Below, piece by piece: positions 1 to 12,400 of a stretch of 64,000 nucleotides of DNA. The stretch lies in contig JAMWFC010000056.1 of the NCBI GenBank assembly GCA_027475525.1, positions 744,001 through 808,000 on the forward strand, in the 5' to 3' direction. The notes beneath the pieces were generated by a model. That model searched no databases. It worked only from the letters and a program-made list of their open reading frames with translations, and had not been told where the DNA came from. The stretch's first letter is position 1. Each line of letters begins with the position of its first letter. The DNA comes from Macrolepiota albuminosa. Lineage: Eukaryota; Basidiomycota; Agaricomycetes; Agaricales; Agaricaceae. Both the position numbers and the translations under genes were made by a program.

Positions 1-361
1 ATCGCTTCAGATCAGCCGTCGTTGGAGGTAAAAGACTACGGTGCTTTAACTCGAGAATGTTATCTGATCACATGTTACTACCCCTTTCTTAGCGTTGGCC
101 CACGCCCCAGGGCGTGCCACACATGCATCAGGTAAAATTATAACTTTGGCTAAGAGGCTCGTCCGAATTAGGTGCTGATATCGCCACTCATCTAGACCAT
201 ACTCGGGTTAGTGTAATGTTTTTTGGCTCCTAACGTCGATTAAGGAGACTGACGTTATCGATGTGATATCGTGGTAACTGTCGCAGATTATGGGGCATGC
301 CTATCGGTAGGTCTGGGAAGTTGTTTCCGGTACGCTGTATGATCAATGCCGGCGGCTTTTC

Positions 362-849
362 TTAGGCGAGTTCTTTGATCTTGAGAAATTGGCTGAAAAG
401 TGCGCGGAATCCGGAAGATACACCTTCTTCTTCTCCTCGTGGCCATTGAATATGTAAGTGTAAAGTGGCTTGAAAAGTGTACAGCGATTGTGACAGTTTT
501 TCCTTTGATCTAGCATCGGCGGATGCGCTAGTCCTCCGAATGCTGCTGTAAGTCATTTCCGAAGCATTAAAAAGATGGCTGATTTAGATGACTTTAAGGC
601 CTATTTCTGATCCTCTTACCTTCATAATGTCATATATGAAACATCATGAGATCCATTTGCGCCTCATTGTGATCTTTGCAGTCTGATGGGCACCATATTG
701 AGCATCAGCGGAAAGATTTCGTAGATGGAGTATCTCCTTTTATGCATAGTTTCTTTGTTGCGAGATGTAAATTGTTCATCTGATACCACGATTTGCGCCT
801 CGAGGCATACACATGGAAGCGCGGGATGATCCTGGTTGCCTAATGTCAC
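362..849 (-). CDS. possible minus-strand gene, structure unresolved
   Basis: Two open stretches on the minus strand (849-664 and 556-362) face away from SGO1 and share its upstream region. A fair intron candidate lies between them: a GTTTCA or GTAAGA donor and a TTACAG acceptor just before the second stretch. I could not find a splice pattern that joins both stretches in one frame. The second stretch would end in ...FLKIKELA and stop at 362. I recognise no domain. The divergent layout is the main support; both stretches could also be chance open frames. Confidence 0.25.
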
Positions 850-968
850 ACTGTTCTGTTAGCTGACCCCTGTTTTATGGTATGGAAGAGCGCTCGAAAA
901 AGTCAACCTACGAATTCTCCGGTATCAGCCACAACTCACTCGACCTTGTGGGATGGGCCACAAATGGA

Positions 969-976
969 TCACGTGA
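969..976. promoter_or_regulatory. palindromic E-box TCACGTGA upstream of SGO1
   Basis: The octamer TCACGTGA lies about 90 bp upstream of the SGO1 start codon, between SGO1 and the possible divergent gene. CACGTG is the core bound by fungal bHLH factors of the Cbf1/Pho4 type. The same octamer occurs at 21,846-21,853, upstream of the minus-strand gene starting at 21,803. Function is inferred from motif identity only. Confidence 0.35.
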
Positions 977-1067
977 CAAGGTATATGTGTTCAAATCACT
1001 GACTAAAACAGGTTGAACATCTCGTCCATTCCCCAGGTCTGCTGTGGCTTCGTCGCCGGGAGCAACG

Positions 1068-2994
1068 ATGAGCAGGAGGGAGTCGCGCGTGTCTACGGGC
1101 GCTCGTCAGAACGATGCTCTGTTTGAGTTCGAGAACTGTGAGTTGTCATGTTCTATGTTCGTTGCTGTCCTGATGTGCTGGTGGCAGTCAAGAAGAAGTT
1201 TCTGCTTGCAAACAAACACATAACCAAGTCAGTGGAATAGGGTTTTGACACTTTTGTGGCTAATCACCGCGATACAGACTCAACTCCACGCTGGGTGTTC
1301 GTATCGAGGAGCTGAACGCCGAGATATCGAAACTATACGTTGAAAACCTCAAACTAAAGGCATCCGAGATTGCGCTAGTCACACAGCTCAAACGTGAACG
1401 TGAAAAGTCTCGCAAGCTCATGGCAGAGGCTGAAGCAGCAGTATGTCGTGCCTTTACGGACGTTATGAAATTTACGTCAACTTTACGTGTTCATCAGACT
1501 CATAACCTCACAAAACACTTGGGATACCTTCGTGAAACACTTAATATACCCACCGCATTGCCCATGCAAGAGCCGCCTCCTGCTCCTCGCGCTCGCAGAC
1601 CCCCGTCTACTGTCAATACTGACCCAGGAAGCTCACTGCAAGGTAACCGTTTGTCGCGTCCGCCAAATGTTCCTGGCATATGCGAAGAAGAGGAACTATC
1701 ATCCTTGACATCTGAATCAGAAATAGCGAAACAACTGAGTCCTGTTCCGCGAAAAGTCAAGGCCAAATCACGACCCTCCGCGTCACGACTACCTGTGCCG
1801 TCGCGGATTTCATCGCCACCACCTCCATCTGACGATGCATTCCAAGTAGGATTGAAGTTTGCAGCAGCCTCTAAGCCGCGAAAGCCTTCGCGTAGGCAGA
1901 GTGGAATGCTGAGCGTCAGCACCGAGGTTTTGTCTGTACCGCGTGCGCCAAGTCCTGCTTTTGGTTCCCCGTTGAGAACAGCAGCGGGGTTAGAAGAGGA
2001 GGAAGAGGAAATGGACATTGTGACTGATCAGCTTGTGGATGTGGAAGACGACGTGGATCCGGAGCCAAAACTACCACCCCAAAAGAAAGAGCGGCGCAAG
2101 AGTCGTGGGAAAGAACGAGGGACGCTGGAAGAGCCAGAGGCCGTGGCCGAGGACAGTAAACCACGGGAACGAAAGAAGAAGGAGAAACTGGATGGTGAAA
2201 CAGATGGTGGGGGAAAGCCTCGCCTGCAAGATGTCACTAATTCTCGTGCTGCCCTTATATCAATAGACAATACCGGTATGCGTTATAACTATACGGTAAT
2301 GTGAGAACGCTCTTGATTAACTTTTTGTCAATAGTTCCTTCGTCGGCTGCTGCGAGGGCATTCCTTACGACATCACCGACACCTTCAGCACCTACATCAA
2401 GAGGATCATCAAGTCCTGTCCCTTCCGGCGAAGGTGAAAGCTCAAGCGGCGTACGAGAACGAAGACAAAGAAAGAGTGTAAACTACGCTGAACCCAAACT
2501 GAACACGTACGTATCCACTTGTGCCCCTTTTCTCATACCTATTCTATCATAGGAAAATGCGGAAACCCGATCCCCCACCCGGAACGGTTCCCCAGAAGAA
2601 GCGTTCATCAGCTGCGGCCATCCTTACCACATATCATCCGCCAGAAGATACAGGCAATGATGCGGACAACGACACAGAGACACGTCCGTCGCTCGAGATT
2701 CTCCCGCGTATGAACGGTATCTCAGTCAATCCCGAGTCGTTGCCGCTCCCGCCCTCGCGATCCACATCTTCCATGTCGATGATTATTTCTCCTCCACCTC
2801 CACGTTTGTCGGTGAAGCGCAAAAAGTCACGGCCTATTTTGGACGATGGCGATAGCGACGGGGCAGAGGCAGATGCGGAATACGTCTCCTTGAATCCCTT
2901 GTGGATAAATGTCGATGGCCGACGACGGGCCGCGGGTGGTGGTGGGACGAACGTGGCTCTCGATGACCCGAGGCGACATAGCTTGGCTGTTTGA
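1068..2994 (+). CDS. SGO1: shugoshin, centromeric cohesion protector
   Basis: Shugoshin recruits PP2A and protects centromeric cohesin from separase. Six exons: 1068-1137, 1188-1227, 1278-1440, 1498-2275, 2335-2506 and 2553-2994. They sum to 1,665 nt, giving 554 residues. All introns are GT-AG and 46-59 nt long. The N-terminal coiled coil (about residues 24-95) has the family pattern FKKKFLLANKHITK, LNSTLGVRIEEL and REREKSRKLM. The C-terminal basic shugoshin motif spans the exon 5/6 junction (about 389-412): RQRKSVNYAEPKLNT followed by KMRKPD. The middle is acidic, Ser/Pro-rich and probably disordered. The 57-nt intron at 1441-1497 is in frame and could be read through, but it has GTATGT and CATCAG borders and its removal restores a smooth helix. 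The start is the first ATG in frame with the coiled coil. Confidence 0.92.
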
Positions 2995-3540
2995 CTGAGC
3001 TGTCTTACCTATGCGAACTGAATCGCGGTGCCGTCTGCGGACTCTATGGGAGTATGCTCTGAACACAAACACCATACGCATTGTTTTACCTGGAGAATTC
3101 TTCATCTTGTAGCCGTATGTCCCGGTGATCAGTCACGACATCCATGATTTTTCCTTTTTTTTTCTCGCTATCTTGAGTTTTCTTCCTGTTTATCTCGTAG
3201 TTACGTCTGGGATGGTTATGACACACGTACCATAGTTTTGCGCAGTGGGTAATGTACGTATCAAGTCAGCTTCTAAAGCCTTGCGTATACAATTCGTATT
3301 GTATATATAATTCCCTCGTATATGGTCAAGGGTAGTTGAAGGACGGTTTAACATCTCAAGGGTGCGGGAATCTGTAAATTTTTTCTCGGGCCTTACGTCC
3401 CACCCGTTTCATGTTGGTCCTGTCCTTCCTATGCGAACGAGAAGAGGCCGCAATCTGATTTGGAGTAGTTTGTTAACTTTTTCTTCTCCAACCGTCAAAT
3501 AAACATATCCGCGGATATTCTGAGTGTGTCAAATAAGCTT
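2995..3540. other. SGO1 3' region and intergenic spacer
   Basis: No convincing gene. A minus-strand frame over 2827-3105 is antisense to SGO1 exon 6. Sequence becomes AT-rich and poor in CpG after about 3,540, which marks the edge of the first repeat island. Confidence 0.5.
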
Positions 3541-4353
3541 GGGTCACTGCGAAATACTACATAGACATGTCAGCCACACAGAGATGGAATACAATTAGGC
3601 AACCCACCTTTGAATGTAGCTGAAATGAGACTCCCAAGTAGTTCTTCCAGTGCATTTTTCACGAGGTTAGCATCAGGCAGAGGTTATTTGAGCAAACAAC
3701 TAGTCCTGTTGTGTCCCAAGCAGCCTACTATTTCACCTTGGATTAAAAAATGAGAGCAGGTACTGTGAACAGTATGCCAAAGCATTGGAAAAGAGTCAGC
3801 CAACAAATGCAAAGTGACAAAAGCAGGTAGAGCATCCTAAAGTCAACAAGATGCTTGAATTATGGATATCAAAGGCTATGTCTGATGGTATTGTGCTTAG
3901 TGAGGAGATTCTCAGACAGAAGTGGAATTGTTTTGCAGATCTTGCAGGAATACTGGATGTTGAAATGGCTGAGTTGAAGTACAGCGCAGGGTGGCTAGAT
4001 CAATCAAAGAAGTGAAGTGGCCTAAAAAGCTTCAAATGTCACGGAGAAGCTGCTTTTGCAAATCCTAGAGATGTTGAACAAGAATAGAAGCATATACAGG
4101 AGTTGATTGTGAGATATAGTTACCCATTGAAGAACATTTTTAACATGGGTAAAACTGGATTTTCTAGGTGTAAGTTCATTTTCTGTACACATATCTGTTG
4201 ATATACACTTATTCAGAATACCACCAGACCATGAGCTAATGAATAAGCAGATGTCCGGTGTAAAAGGGAACAAAAGCATCTGACCTTTGCATTTGTGATG
4301 AGTGCTGCTGGGACTGAGAAGCTTCCTCTTTGATCATTGACAGATATGAATGT
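3541..4353. other. start of AT-rich repeat island, no gene
   Basis: CpG-poor, degenerate sequence. Short frames exist but none shows a recognisable domain. Probably worn transposon sequence. Confidence 0.4.
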
Positions 4354-4600
4354 TCACAAGCTTTTGGGGAAAAATTTGGAGCCCAGCTTGGATTTAATTA
4401 CAAGAGCAATGCCAAAGCCTGGTGATAGGACCCCACACAGGCTAAGCACACCAATAGTAGGCCATGGTATGGCACTGGCTTGGGATACTTTGATGCATTG
4501 ATAGGACCTCACACAGGGTAGGTGCATCAACAGCAGGCTTAGCATTGGCTCTGGACATCTTGCTGCACTTGTTCTGAACTTGGTGCACATGATTTATCCA
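4354..4600 (-). repeat. decayed repeat Z, copy 1
   Basis: The minus strand reads MCTKFRTSAARCPEP then MLSLLLMHL. A near-identical reading, MCTKFRTSTARCPEL then MLSLLLMHL, occurs on the plus strand at 42,432. The two are copies of one dispersed repeat in opposite orientation. The element type is unknown. Confidence 0.55.
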
Positions 4601-4619
4601 TTTTAGACTTTAGCCGATG

Positions 4620-5218
4620 GCCATGCATGGCAAGCAAAAGATCCAATCAGTGATAGCACCAGTGGCAGCTGACATCACACCACCAGCAAGCATTGACAGG
4701 TGGCATCACTCAATCAGCACATGGTACAGCTCGCTTATGACAGTGCTTACAAGTTGGGAATAATGGCATTTACTCATGACAGAAAGCTTGGCACCCTTTC
4801 TCAGTTCAAATGGACAGCATTCTTGTTTATTTCTTACTATTTAGTTTAATGCACAGCATTTACTTACATTTCTTACAGTTCACTGCTCCTTGGTGACTCT
4901 TAGCCACTTAGCAACAGTAAACTCATTTTTACTATAAATGCTTACTGTTGTCATTAGTTACAGACAGAACAGAGTACTCCATTACCCCCCTCAGTTCACC
5001 CTACGATTCAGATTTCTTTTGTGCTGACTAAGTTCAAAGTCACCAATTGTCTAAACACCTTTAGCCTGCTTGCTGCAGTTATGTCTATGGAATCTATATG
5101 TCTTGCACATACAGCAGGCATCACACAGCTTAGTCATTGCCAAACCTCTAGTTTTCTTGCTGTACCTTACTCATATCTGCTCCTCTCTTTCATTTAGGTG
5201 CACTTTGTTGTTGGTGCA
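4620..5218 (-). repeat. decayed Cys-cluster repeat X, copy 1 (left part)
   Basis: This region matches 6,890-7,445 and, in reverse, 40,552-41,345. Shared landmarks are the CAGCAGGCATC block, the AGTTTTCTTGCT block and the CAGTGCTTA block. The minus strand corresponds to the cysteine-rich reading best seen at 40,755. The solo LTR at 5,224 splits this copy; the remainder follows at 6,170. Confidence 0.6.
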
Positions 5219-5254
5219 CTTTTTGTCACGACCCCTCCCCTCCGGACCCTCCCT

Positions 5255-5408
5255 GGGACACCCCCGGAACACCATCCGGGACCCTCCCGCCGACCCCGCA
5301 GGACACGCCCCGCCATCACGACCGCCGACACGGGACACCCCCGGAACACCATCCGGGACCCTCCCGCCGACCCCGCAGGACACGCCCCGCCATCACGACC
5401 GCCGACAC
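5255..5408. repeat. exact 77-bp tandem duplication
   Basis: Bases 5255-5331 and 5332-5408 are identical, and the match ends on both sides at exactly 77. One of at least twelve duplications of this period in the window; a probable assembly join artefact. Confidence 0.9.
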
Positions 5409-5748
5409 CGCCATCAGCCGCCACCAGCCCCAATCAACGACCGGATCACGTGGCCCATTTCCGGCTATCACGCATCACGCATCACAGCTCCCTCCGCGCC
5501 AATTGATCGCGCGCCCCACACACGCGATCCTGGTATACAGCCCCTGCCGCTACTCAATGACCCCCGGAGCCCATCCCAGACACCCCGGAACCCCGAGACC
5601 GGGTCCCATAGTACTTATAGCGTAGTTCCTTGTTGTATTCGCTAGTCTTGATATTACTTTGGTTATTGCGTGCCCCTTTGCTTGACTGATACGCCTTGAT
5701 TGGTACGCTTTGACTGGCACGCCTAAGTATTCGTGTGCTCTAAGATTG

Positions 5749-5902
5749 GTACGCACTTCGCGACTTTAATTTGCTAACTTGGTCTCGTCTTAGAACCTCT
5801 GGTTCACGACTCGACCCCCACCCGAGTACGCACTTCGCGACTTTAATTTGCTAACTTGGTCTCGTCTTAGAACCTCTGGTTCACGACTCGACCCCCACCC
5901 GA
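5749..5902. repeat. exact 77-bp tandem duplication
   Basis: Bases 5749-5825 and 5826-5902 are identical. The flanking bases differ, so the duplication is exactly 77 bp. Confidence 0.92.
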
Positions 5903-5940
5903 ACTCCCCCGTCACCCACCACCCAAACCCCCCGGACTAA

Positions 5941-6094
5941 GTCCCCTCTCCCGGGATTTCCCTGTCCACGTCTTGAACCCCGGAGTCCTAGCCCCGGAGT
6001 TCCAGACACCCGAGTATGTCCCCTCTCCCGGGATTTCCCTGTCCACGTCTTGAACCCCGGAGTCCTAGCCCCGGAGTTCCAGACACCCGAGTAT
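5941..6094. repeat. exact 77-bp tandem duplication
   Basis: Bases 5941-6017 and 6018-6094 are identical, with mismatches immediately outside. Confidence 0.92.
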
Positions 6095-6169
6095 TCGTGG
6101 GTCAAGTCCGCATTGTAAGGGCGATTGCTTTCCCGGAAAGCCCCCGACTCAGCGGAACCTGACACTTTT

Positions 6170-6345
6170 CTTACTGCGCATTGCTTACTGATTTCCCTTT
6201 CTGACTTTCATCAAATCTTGCCATTCAACTCATTGAGACTTGTTCTCTAGGACCTGCCCAGTACTTCCTCAAACACTTTGCATGCCCAACACATATTTCC
6301 TGGTCAGTAGCCATAAACCATGTCTGCTACTGACCAACTTTTAGG
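6170..6345 (-). repeat. decayed repeat X, copy 1 (right part)
   Basis: Continuation of repeat X after the solo LTR. The blocks CATGCCCAACACATATTTCC and TGTCTGCTACTGACC recur at 7,390-7,440. Confidence 0.6.
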
Positions 6346-6889
6346 CATCATCAGCATGCTGTAAGGAAAACACTTAACATCTGCAGAACTCCTTCCACAG
6401 AGCCAGCAAGCACCAGTGACAAGTGGGAGTCAAGCAGGTGTAGAAGCAAGCAAGAGTCAGGCAAGCAAGGGACTGGCAAGGCTAACTGAGCAGTCAGACA
6501 TTGCTAGACACCTTACAGTAAGTTCAGTGTATAGGCCAGAAAAATACTGCTATTGTTCAGATATTCTATTCACAGACTGCCTTTATAGATTACATCAGTG
6601 GCTGTGCTATTGCTAATACTGCTTAACTAATTGGGCCCTGATATGTAATAGAGTATGACTAACAATAATTGATGCTGAGTAAGGTCCATGCATATGACTC
6701 ATCAAGGCTGACTACTAGAAAATGAAAGGGGATAGAATAGGCTGAGTGATTATTCAGATATGCTAAGAGTAGGCATGTCATCAGACTAAGCTCAGAGTAG
6801 AGTTAGACATGGTCTGGAAACCAGTTTCCTGACACATGCAATCCAACCTTGGCACATGCAATTTATTTATTTTAGGCCATATCCAATGA
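6346..6889. other. AT-rich decayed sequence, no gene
   Basis: One 66-residue plus-strand frame (6416-6616) has no recognisable feature. The stretch around 6,600-6,800 resembles, in part, sequence around 39,650-39,860. Confidence 0.35.
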
Positions 6890-7445
6890 CTATGTACAGC
6901 AAGAGATGAATCCAATCACTAGTAGCACTGGTGATAGCTGGAATGTCAGTTAACAGATGGCATCAATTTATCAGCAAATGATAGCCAGTGGCAGTGCTTA
7001 TAGATTGAAATAATTCTGTGACTAACAGCTTGGCATTTCACCTTGGCATCTCATGGTTCAGATTTCTTTTGAGCTGACTTAATTTAGTTGCCAACTATTT
7101 AAACATCTTGTCTGCTTGCTGCAGTCTTACTTATTATACAGAACCTACATGCCTTGCATCTACAGCAGGCATCTCACAGCTTAAATGTTGCTAAGCTCTT
7201 AGTTTTCTTGCTACACTCCTTGCTATACTCAAACTTACATTATCTCTCTTTTCTTTTCTAGATGCACTTAGTCATCAGTGCACTCTCTTTACCATATTTC
7301 TCTTACTGACTCACATCTTTTTTTGCTGCTCAATTTGTTATTTGACATATTTTCTGAGACCTGCCTAGGACTCCTTCACACACTCAGCATGCCCAACACA
7401 TATTTCCAGATTAGTAGTTATAAACTGTGTCTGCTACTGACCTAG
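6890..7445 (-). repeat. decayed repeat X, copy 2
   Basis: Parallel to 4,620-6,345 in order and orientation, but without the LTR insertion. It shows the pre-insertion state of the copy 1 site: the GTGCACT block is followed directly by the CTTACTGA block. Confidence 0.6.
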
Positions 7446-7449
7446 TGGT

Positions 7450-7721
7450 GCTCTGACAGATGGCAGCACTTAATATTATCTTTATCTGGAATCAATCAGG
7501 GCTTTGTCAATGACCACTTCTTCATAGTTGCACTAGTATTATCTTTCCTTCACTCCTGAGTCCTTGAAGTCAATAATATCCAATAGTAATTTTTACTGTT
7601 GAGTAGAGCCTGTTAAATTGCCAAGGATATCATAAGCCTATACAATAGCTTGGATCTCCACTGATGTTGGTAGGCCTATATTGCCCAATGATGCACTCAG
7701 TCCAAGCAGAAGCCTATCACT
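7450..7721 (+). repeat. decayed repeat Y, copy 1
   Basis: Similar in order to 42,065-42,390. Shared blocks include TTGAAGTCAATA, CATAGGCCTATA-like sequence and AGTAGAAGCCTATCA-like sequence. Element type unknown. Confidence 0.45.
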
Positions 7722-8019
7722 GTAGTTTGCCTTTCTAACTTCTAAAGTCTGGAGTTTTCTGGCCTTGTTTATGCAATTATTTGTTTAGACAATTTTTGAG
7801 TTTTTTAAGATTTTGTTGTCCTATACAGTTGTTTTTCATGCTTCAGAGGCCTCAGAAGCATCAATCCTAGCATAGAAAATCTCTAGACTTGTTTTCTTTG
7901 GATATTCCTCTGCTAAGTAAGTAGTTATTATGATATTGTTAGTATATACTCTAATATACTTTAAATCTCTCTCTGCCAGCTGTGTGACTGAGCCATAGTC
8001 TCCAAAGATCACTCTTACA
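7722..8019 (+). mobile_element. partial Gypsy-like LTR (family B)
   Basis: Matches the right part of the LTR at 43,565-45,658 and the complement of 39,937-40,434. It ends ...CACTCTTACA at 8019. The left end is missing. Sequence resembling gag with a zinc knuckle follows on the same strand, so this looks like the 5' LTR of a decayed element. It contains an extra segment of about 60 bp (7,925-7,970) shared with 39,937-40,434 but absent from 37,898 and 43,565. Confidence 0.6.
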
Positions 8020-9470
8020 ACTGCAGCAAATACTCAAACTCCCAATCCTCCTAGAATTTGCAAAGGGGTCTGCTCCGGCAGCCTAGCAACTTCTTCAACA
8101 AGTAGAACTAGAATCCTTGCATTTCTCTCTTTTCTGATGGCTGGCCTCCAGTAAGTTAGGGATTTATAAATGCTAACTCCAGCAGCAGTGTTTGCTCCCA
8201 GGTCCAGCTTAATGCTGCCATGGCTTCTGACACCTCTAATAATGCCTTGACTCCTGACAATGCTCTACAAGAACCTCTGGACAACAACCATCCCAATGAC
8301 TACAATAAGGAGGCTCTCTGAGCTCATTGACTTTGACAAGACAAGCTTGAATTGAGGTATCTGAAGATGTGCAGAAACAATGGAGCAAGGAAGGCACTTG
8401 TATTCTGTGCAGCAAAAAGAGCTATTACATCTCAGAATGCCCCAAATAACAAACAATGGATTGCACCATCTGGAACTTTGAAGGAAAGGATGCTACCTAC
8501 AAATACTCAGAAAACAACCTGGTGATTTAGATCTGAAAAATGCACCAAATTGAAAAAATTGATTCCAATGTCTTCTCTACCTCTGTATCTCATCTTTGTG
8601 CAACAGCACTTGCATAAAACACCCTCACAGCTTATCTCTCCTCCTACTTCTTGCACTCTCTTCTCCTGAAGACCTACATCACACTCTTCAGAGATTCTCT
8701 TAACACTCTGGTCAATAGTGGTGTCTATCAACAACTTCATTGATGAAGCTTGGTCTGCTTCTACCTCAGAGCCAGCACAATAGCTTTTCTTCTCTGTTTG
8801 ACTCTGCCTCTTTGATAAGAAGGCCTTCTTGGTGGAAGACATCACCCACTTTGTATATATGCCCATCATTTTCACTAATAGACAGACTCCAATACTCTAA
8901 ATGCTAATGACCAAACTCTATCTCTTTATGCTCCTGATACTGGAACTTCTCTAGCTCTGAGACATCAACTCTTGCTTTGACTAGCAGCATTTTATTCTCT
9001 GTTTGGACTAGAAAACAATGACTAACAATCAATAGCTCTTGTTTGACATCTCTGACCTATAAAGCTTCAAATCACCCCTAGAAAATTCCCAGAACAAAGC
9101 TCTATGACTTTCACAGCTCCAGTCCAGCTTGTCACAATCCTTTGTAATATACTGATTGTTCTTTACTTATTAGTATTTAATATATACTAACCCTATTAGT
9201 CAATATGTTGTGGTCATAGTATATTCAATATAGTATATAAGTTAGACTAGTAAATAGAATATTTTCAGTCCTGGCAATAGCATTGCTTCTAGGTCTATAT
9301 ATTAGCATAACTGTGAGCTTTTTAGTGGTGATGACCTTGCCTTCTGCCTTTACTCTCTTGCTCTGCTCCTTGTTGGTGGCCTGTCTTCTTGCCTGCCAGC
9401 TACTTGTTACTGTGCTTGCTTAATGCTTACTCCTCTTAGTGGTAGGCTTAAGTAGTTGATGTATTTGCTT
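8020..9470 (+). pseudogene. decayed Gypsy-like gag/protease remnant
   Basis: Plus-strand frames downstream of the LTR give TCILCSKKSYYISECPK at about 8,396-8,450. This is a gag zinc knuckle of the CX2CX4HX4C type with the histidine changed to tyrosine. Farther on, about 8,690-8,760 reads like a retroviral-type aspartic protease start (TLVNSG where TLVDSG is expected). All frames are broken by stops. Both replacements are what C-to-T (or G-to-A) transitions would cause. Assignment beyond the knuckle is tentative. Confidence 0.45.
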
Positions 9471-12400
9471 GGCTTTCTACAATAAAGTGTTTTCTTACAA
9501 TGCTGTGCATTGATATTAATTGCTATATACTAGCTTTTGTGCATATTACTTCTTATATATATTTGAATAGAATATCTAATATTCAAAAATATAGTTTAAA
9601 AGGTATTATATATTATAGAAATAATTATTTTACTATACACTTATTTGATGAAAATTCAGCTTGAAGTTATGATGGAATATTTAATGATGGAATTTCTTAA
9701 AAATGTCTTTCTGACATTTTTTATACTTTTAATAGTAAAGAACCTTATATTATATTATATAGTAATTATTTTTCATATTTGGTTTGTTATAACAATATTA
9801 GTAAAATTTTCAAGTAATTTAATATTAAACTACCATATATTATACTATATGCTAAGTTCTACATATTGTTTTCATTGTTAAATTCCAAGTTAACTTCTGC
9901 TAAAGCTTTAATTCAAGAAATAATACCTGCTTGATGTCACAAAAGCTAATTTTTGCTGGTAGTATACAGAATTAACATCAAGCAAGCTTGTACTAGATCT
10001 TTATTAAAGTGCCAGACTATAAGTATGTTTGAACACTGCTAAATCCACACAGCATGATTTACCAAATAAAAATGGCCATTATTAAAACTAGCTGAGTGCT
10101 CAATAGTCCATGATGCTGCAAATTTATGAGATTGTGATTTATAATAAATAGTACTGTTAGTTTTTAGTGCACTTGATAAAATTATATGACTAATTAAATC
10201 TTATTATAAATAATTCTGCCCAATTACTCCTGCTAGAGGAGCTAGCTTGATATGATAAAAATTGAACTGATTGTCTTCAATAGTTATTGAATATGTTCTA
10301 CCTTTTTTTTTCTCTACTTTGCAAAGTGCACTTTTGCTTCAAGCTGACTTTTTGAATAAAACTCACAAAATGGCAGTCCAGATAACTCTTTATCTGCATT
10401 CATACACTACAAATTTACTCTTGATACAAAAGAGTCAAAATCTGAGATTATCTCAAAAAGAAGCTGGCTGCATATAAGCTACTAAGTAAGAGCAAAAAGT
10501 GAACTAGCCTTTTTGTTAAATTGAATTGCATTGCTTTTTGAAAGTTGAAATGTCATAATGTTGTGTATCTAATAAAATTGGCAAGAATTCTATTAATCTG
10601 CTCAATATTCTATTTGAACTAATTTTTTTGTGTTTTTTTTTTCTTCTACTATTATTTTGTTAATGAGTATATAGCTTTTAGCTTTAGTAAATTTAACTTA
10701 TCCAAATGTTACATCAAATTGGCACTTGATAAGCTGCTGCTGCATTTGTTTATATTGCTGCCTCTTTACTTGGATAAAATTGTGCAATACAAGTTCAACA
10801 AATTTGCTTGCCTCATTTCAAAGCACAACATTCTCTTCAGATACAACATCTAGAGTGATTTTTGTTAAATCAACATCATAAATTAGAACTTTTTTTAAGT
10901 GGCTATTAGCTTGTCAATTGCAAAGTAGTCAAATGACTTGGATCAAATACTTGGTGTCTCTGCTATTATAAACTTGTATAGAGGGTAAGAGTCAGCTAAG
11001 GCCTAGACATGATGAACAGAAAGTGTAGCAAGCAGCTTATTTTGCTGATCAAATGAGAAATTCAGCTCAGCTTAACAAATAAATTGAATTTAATTGAGCA
11101 CTTATGTGCTTGGCTTTCTTTTCAAACTGCTACAGCTTTTGCAATGATATTTATACTAGAAAAATCTTTACTCTAAGGTAGAATTTTTCAAAAGAGTTGA
11201 TCCTCAGATAGTGTCCTAAGTTTCAGATAGTAGAGAATATAGGCTGCAAGTTCTTCTTTTACTGAAAGTAGCTATAAAGCATGAGTATCCTTTGAAAGCC
11301 ACGCTAAAAAAGCATATCAATTGTCATCAGTAGACATAACAGTGCAAAAAGACTAGTTGCAAACATGTATCTGCTTTTAGCTGCTAGCTGCTATTTGGCT
11401 GCTGCCTCTGCCTATATGCTGTACTTTTTATGCCTGTTTGCAGCTTTGCAAGTCTTCAATATCTTTTAGAGTAGCAACCACATCTTGACTATATCAGATT
11501 TTAAATGCTATCTTGCTGACTTAAGCTTCTTTAAGCTTGCAGCAAGGCAGAAAGTGTCTGCACTTGCAAAGAGTGCCTAGCCTGCAGCTTTTGCTGCTCT
11601 TTGCTCTGCAAGTGCTGCATCTGCAGCACTACCTTATTTACTATTTTTCTTTCTGCTTCAACAGCAAGCATTTTTTTCCATGCATTTTGTGTTGCACTAA
11701 AATTTTTCTTTTATTTATTTATTTATTTTTTTTACAGCCAAGCTGCATCAACCTCTGCAGCCTTGTCCATCTTGTCAAATCATCAGTGTCTGTAGCCTAA
11801 TCTTACCTTGGCCTTGGCCCATGCCAACTGCAGCAGTAAACACTCTGTCACTTGTTATTTTTGACTGCAATGGTAGCAGCACAAAATCAACAACATGCTA
11901 GCTATTACTATGCTTGACATTCTTACCTACATGCAGTGCCATCTAGATAATTTTTGTGCTTGCTACTGCATAATACATGTCAGTTATTACCATACTCAAT
12001 ACTCTCTCACATGCAGGCCAATATATCTTCCTCTTATGCTAAATAAACAAGCATCATCTGAAATGCCTGCCATCAAGCATTGACATGATGCAAGATGGCA
12101 ACACACATTTCAATGCTAGGCCTGTAGCAGTCTCTGCAATATTTGCATTGTATAAATGTTTTTCATGGATCAGCAAGTCTACCAATCATTCTAGAAAATT
12201 AGTTAATTTCAACAATCAAGGCTGATGAATTTTACTAAGTCAGATTTTTATTTGCAGCAAAACATAGGTTAACTTTCAACTAGACTAGAAAAATGATCTA
12301 ATATTCCAGCAATGAGACTACAATGCAACTGTGTCAACTTTTCTTTTTAATTTTCTGCTATCCTGAAACAAACAACCAACTATGCTATTGCAAAAAAAGT

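Larger units (their letters stand above)
5224..6164. mobile_element. GC-rich solo LTR, 5-bp target duplication
   Basis: The element starts TGTCACGACCCC and ends GGAACCTGACA, so its termini are the perfect inverted repeat TGTCA/TGACA. It is flanked by the direct repeat CTTTT (5219-5223 and 6165-6169). A 5-bp duplication with TG...CA ends is typical of LTR retrotransposon integration; no internal region is present, so this is a solo LTR, probably Gypsy-like. It is rich in GC and CpG inside a CpG-poor island, which points to recent insertion. It interrupts repeat X. Three exact 77-bp tandem duplications inside (from 5255, 5749 and 5941) are probably assembly artefacts, so the true length would be about 710 bp. 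Confidence 0.85.

Noticed and set aside
1500..2270. Minus-strand frames of 80-172 residues over SGO1
   Set aside because: Antisense shadows of exon 4; SGO1 is supported by its conserved domains and a consistent splice structure.
5224..6164. Internal duplications as a genuine LTR minisatellite
   Set aside because: The three repeats have different sequences but the same 77-bp length as nine others in unrelated elements, which favours an assembly cause.
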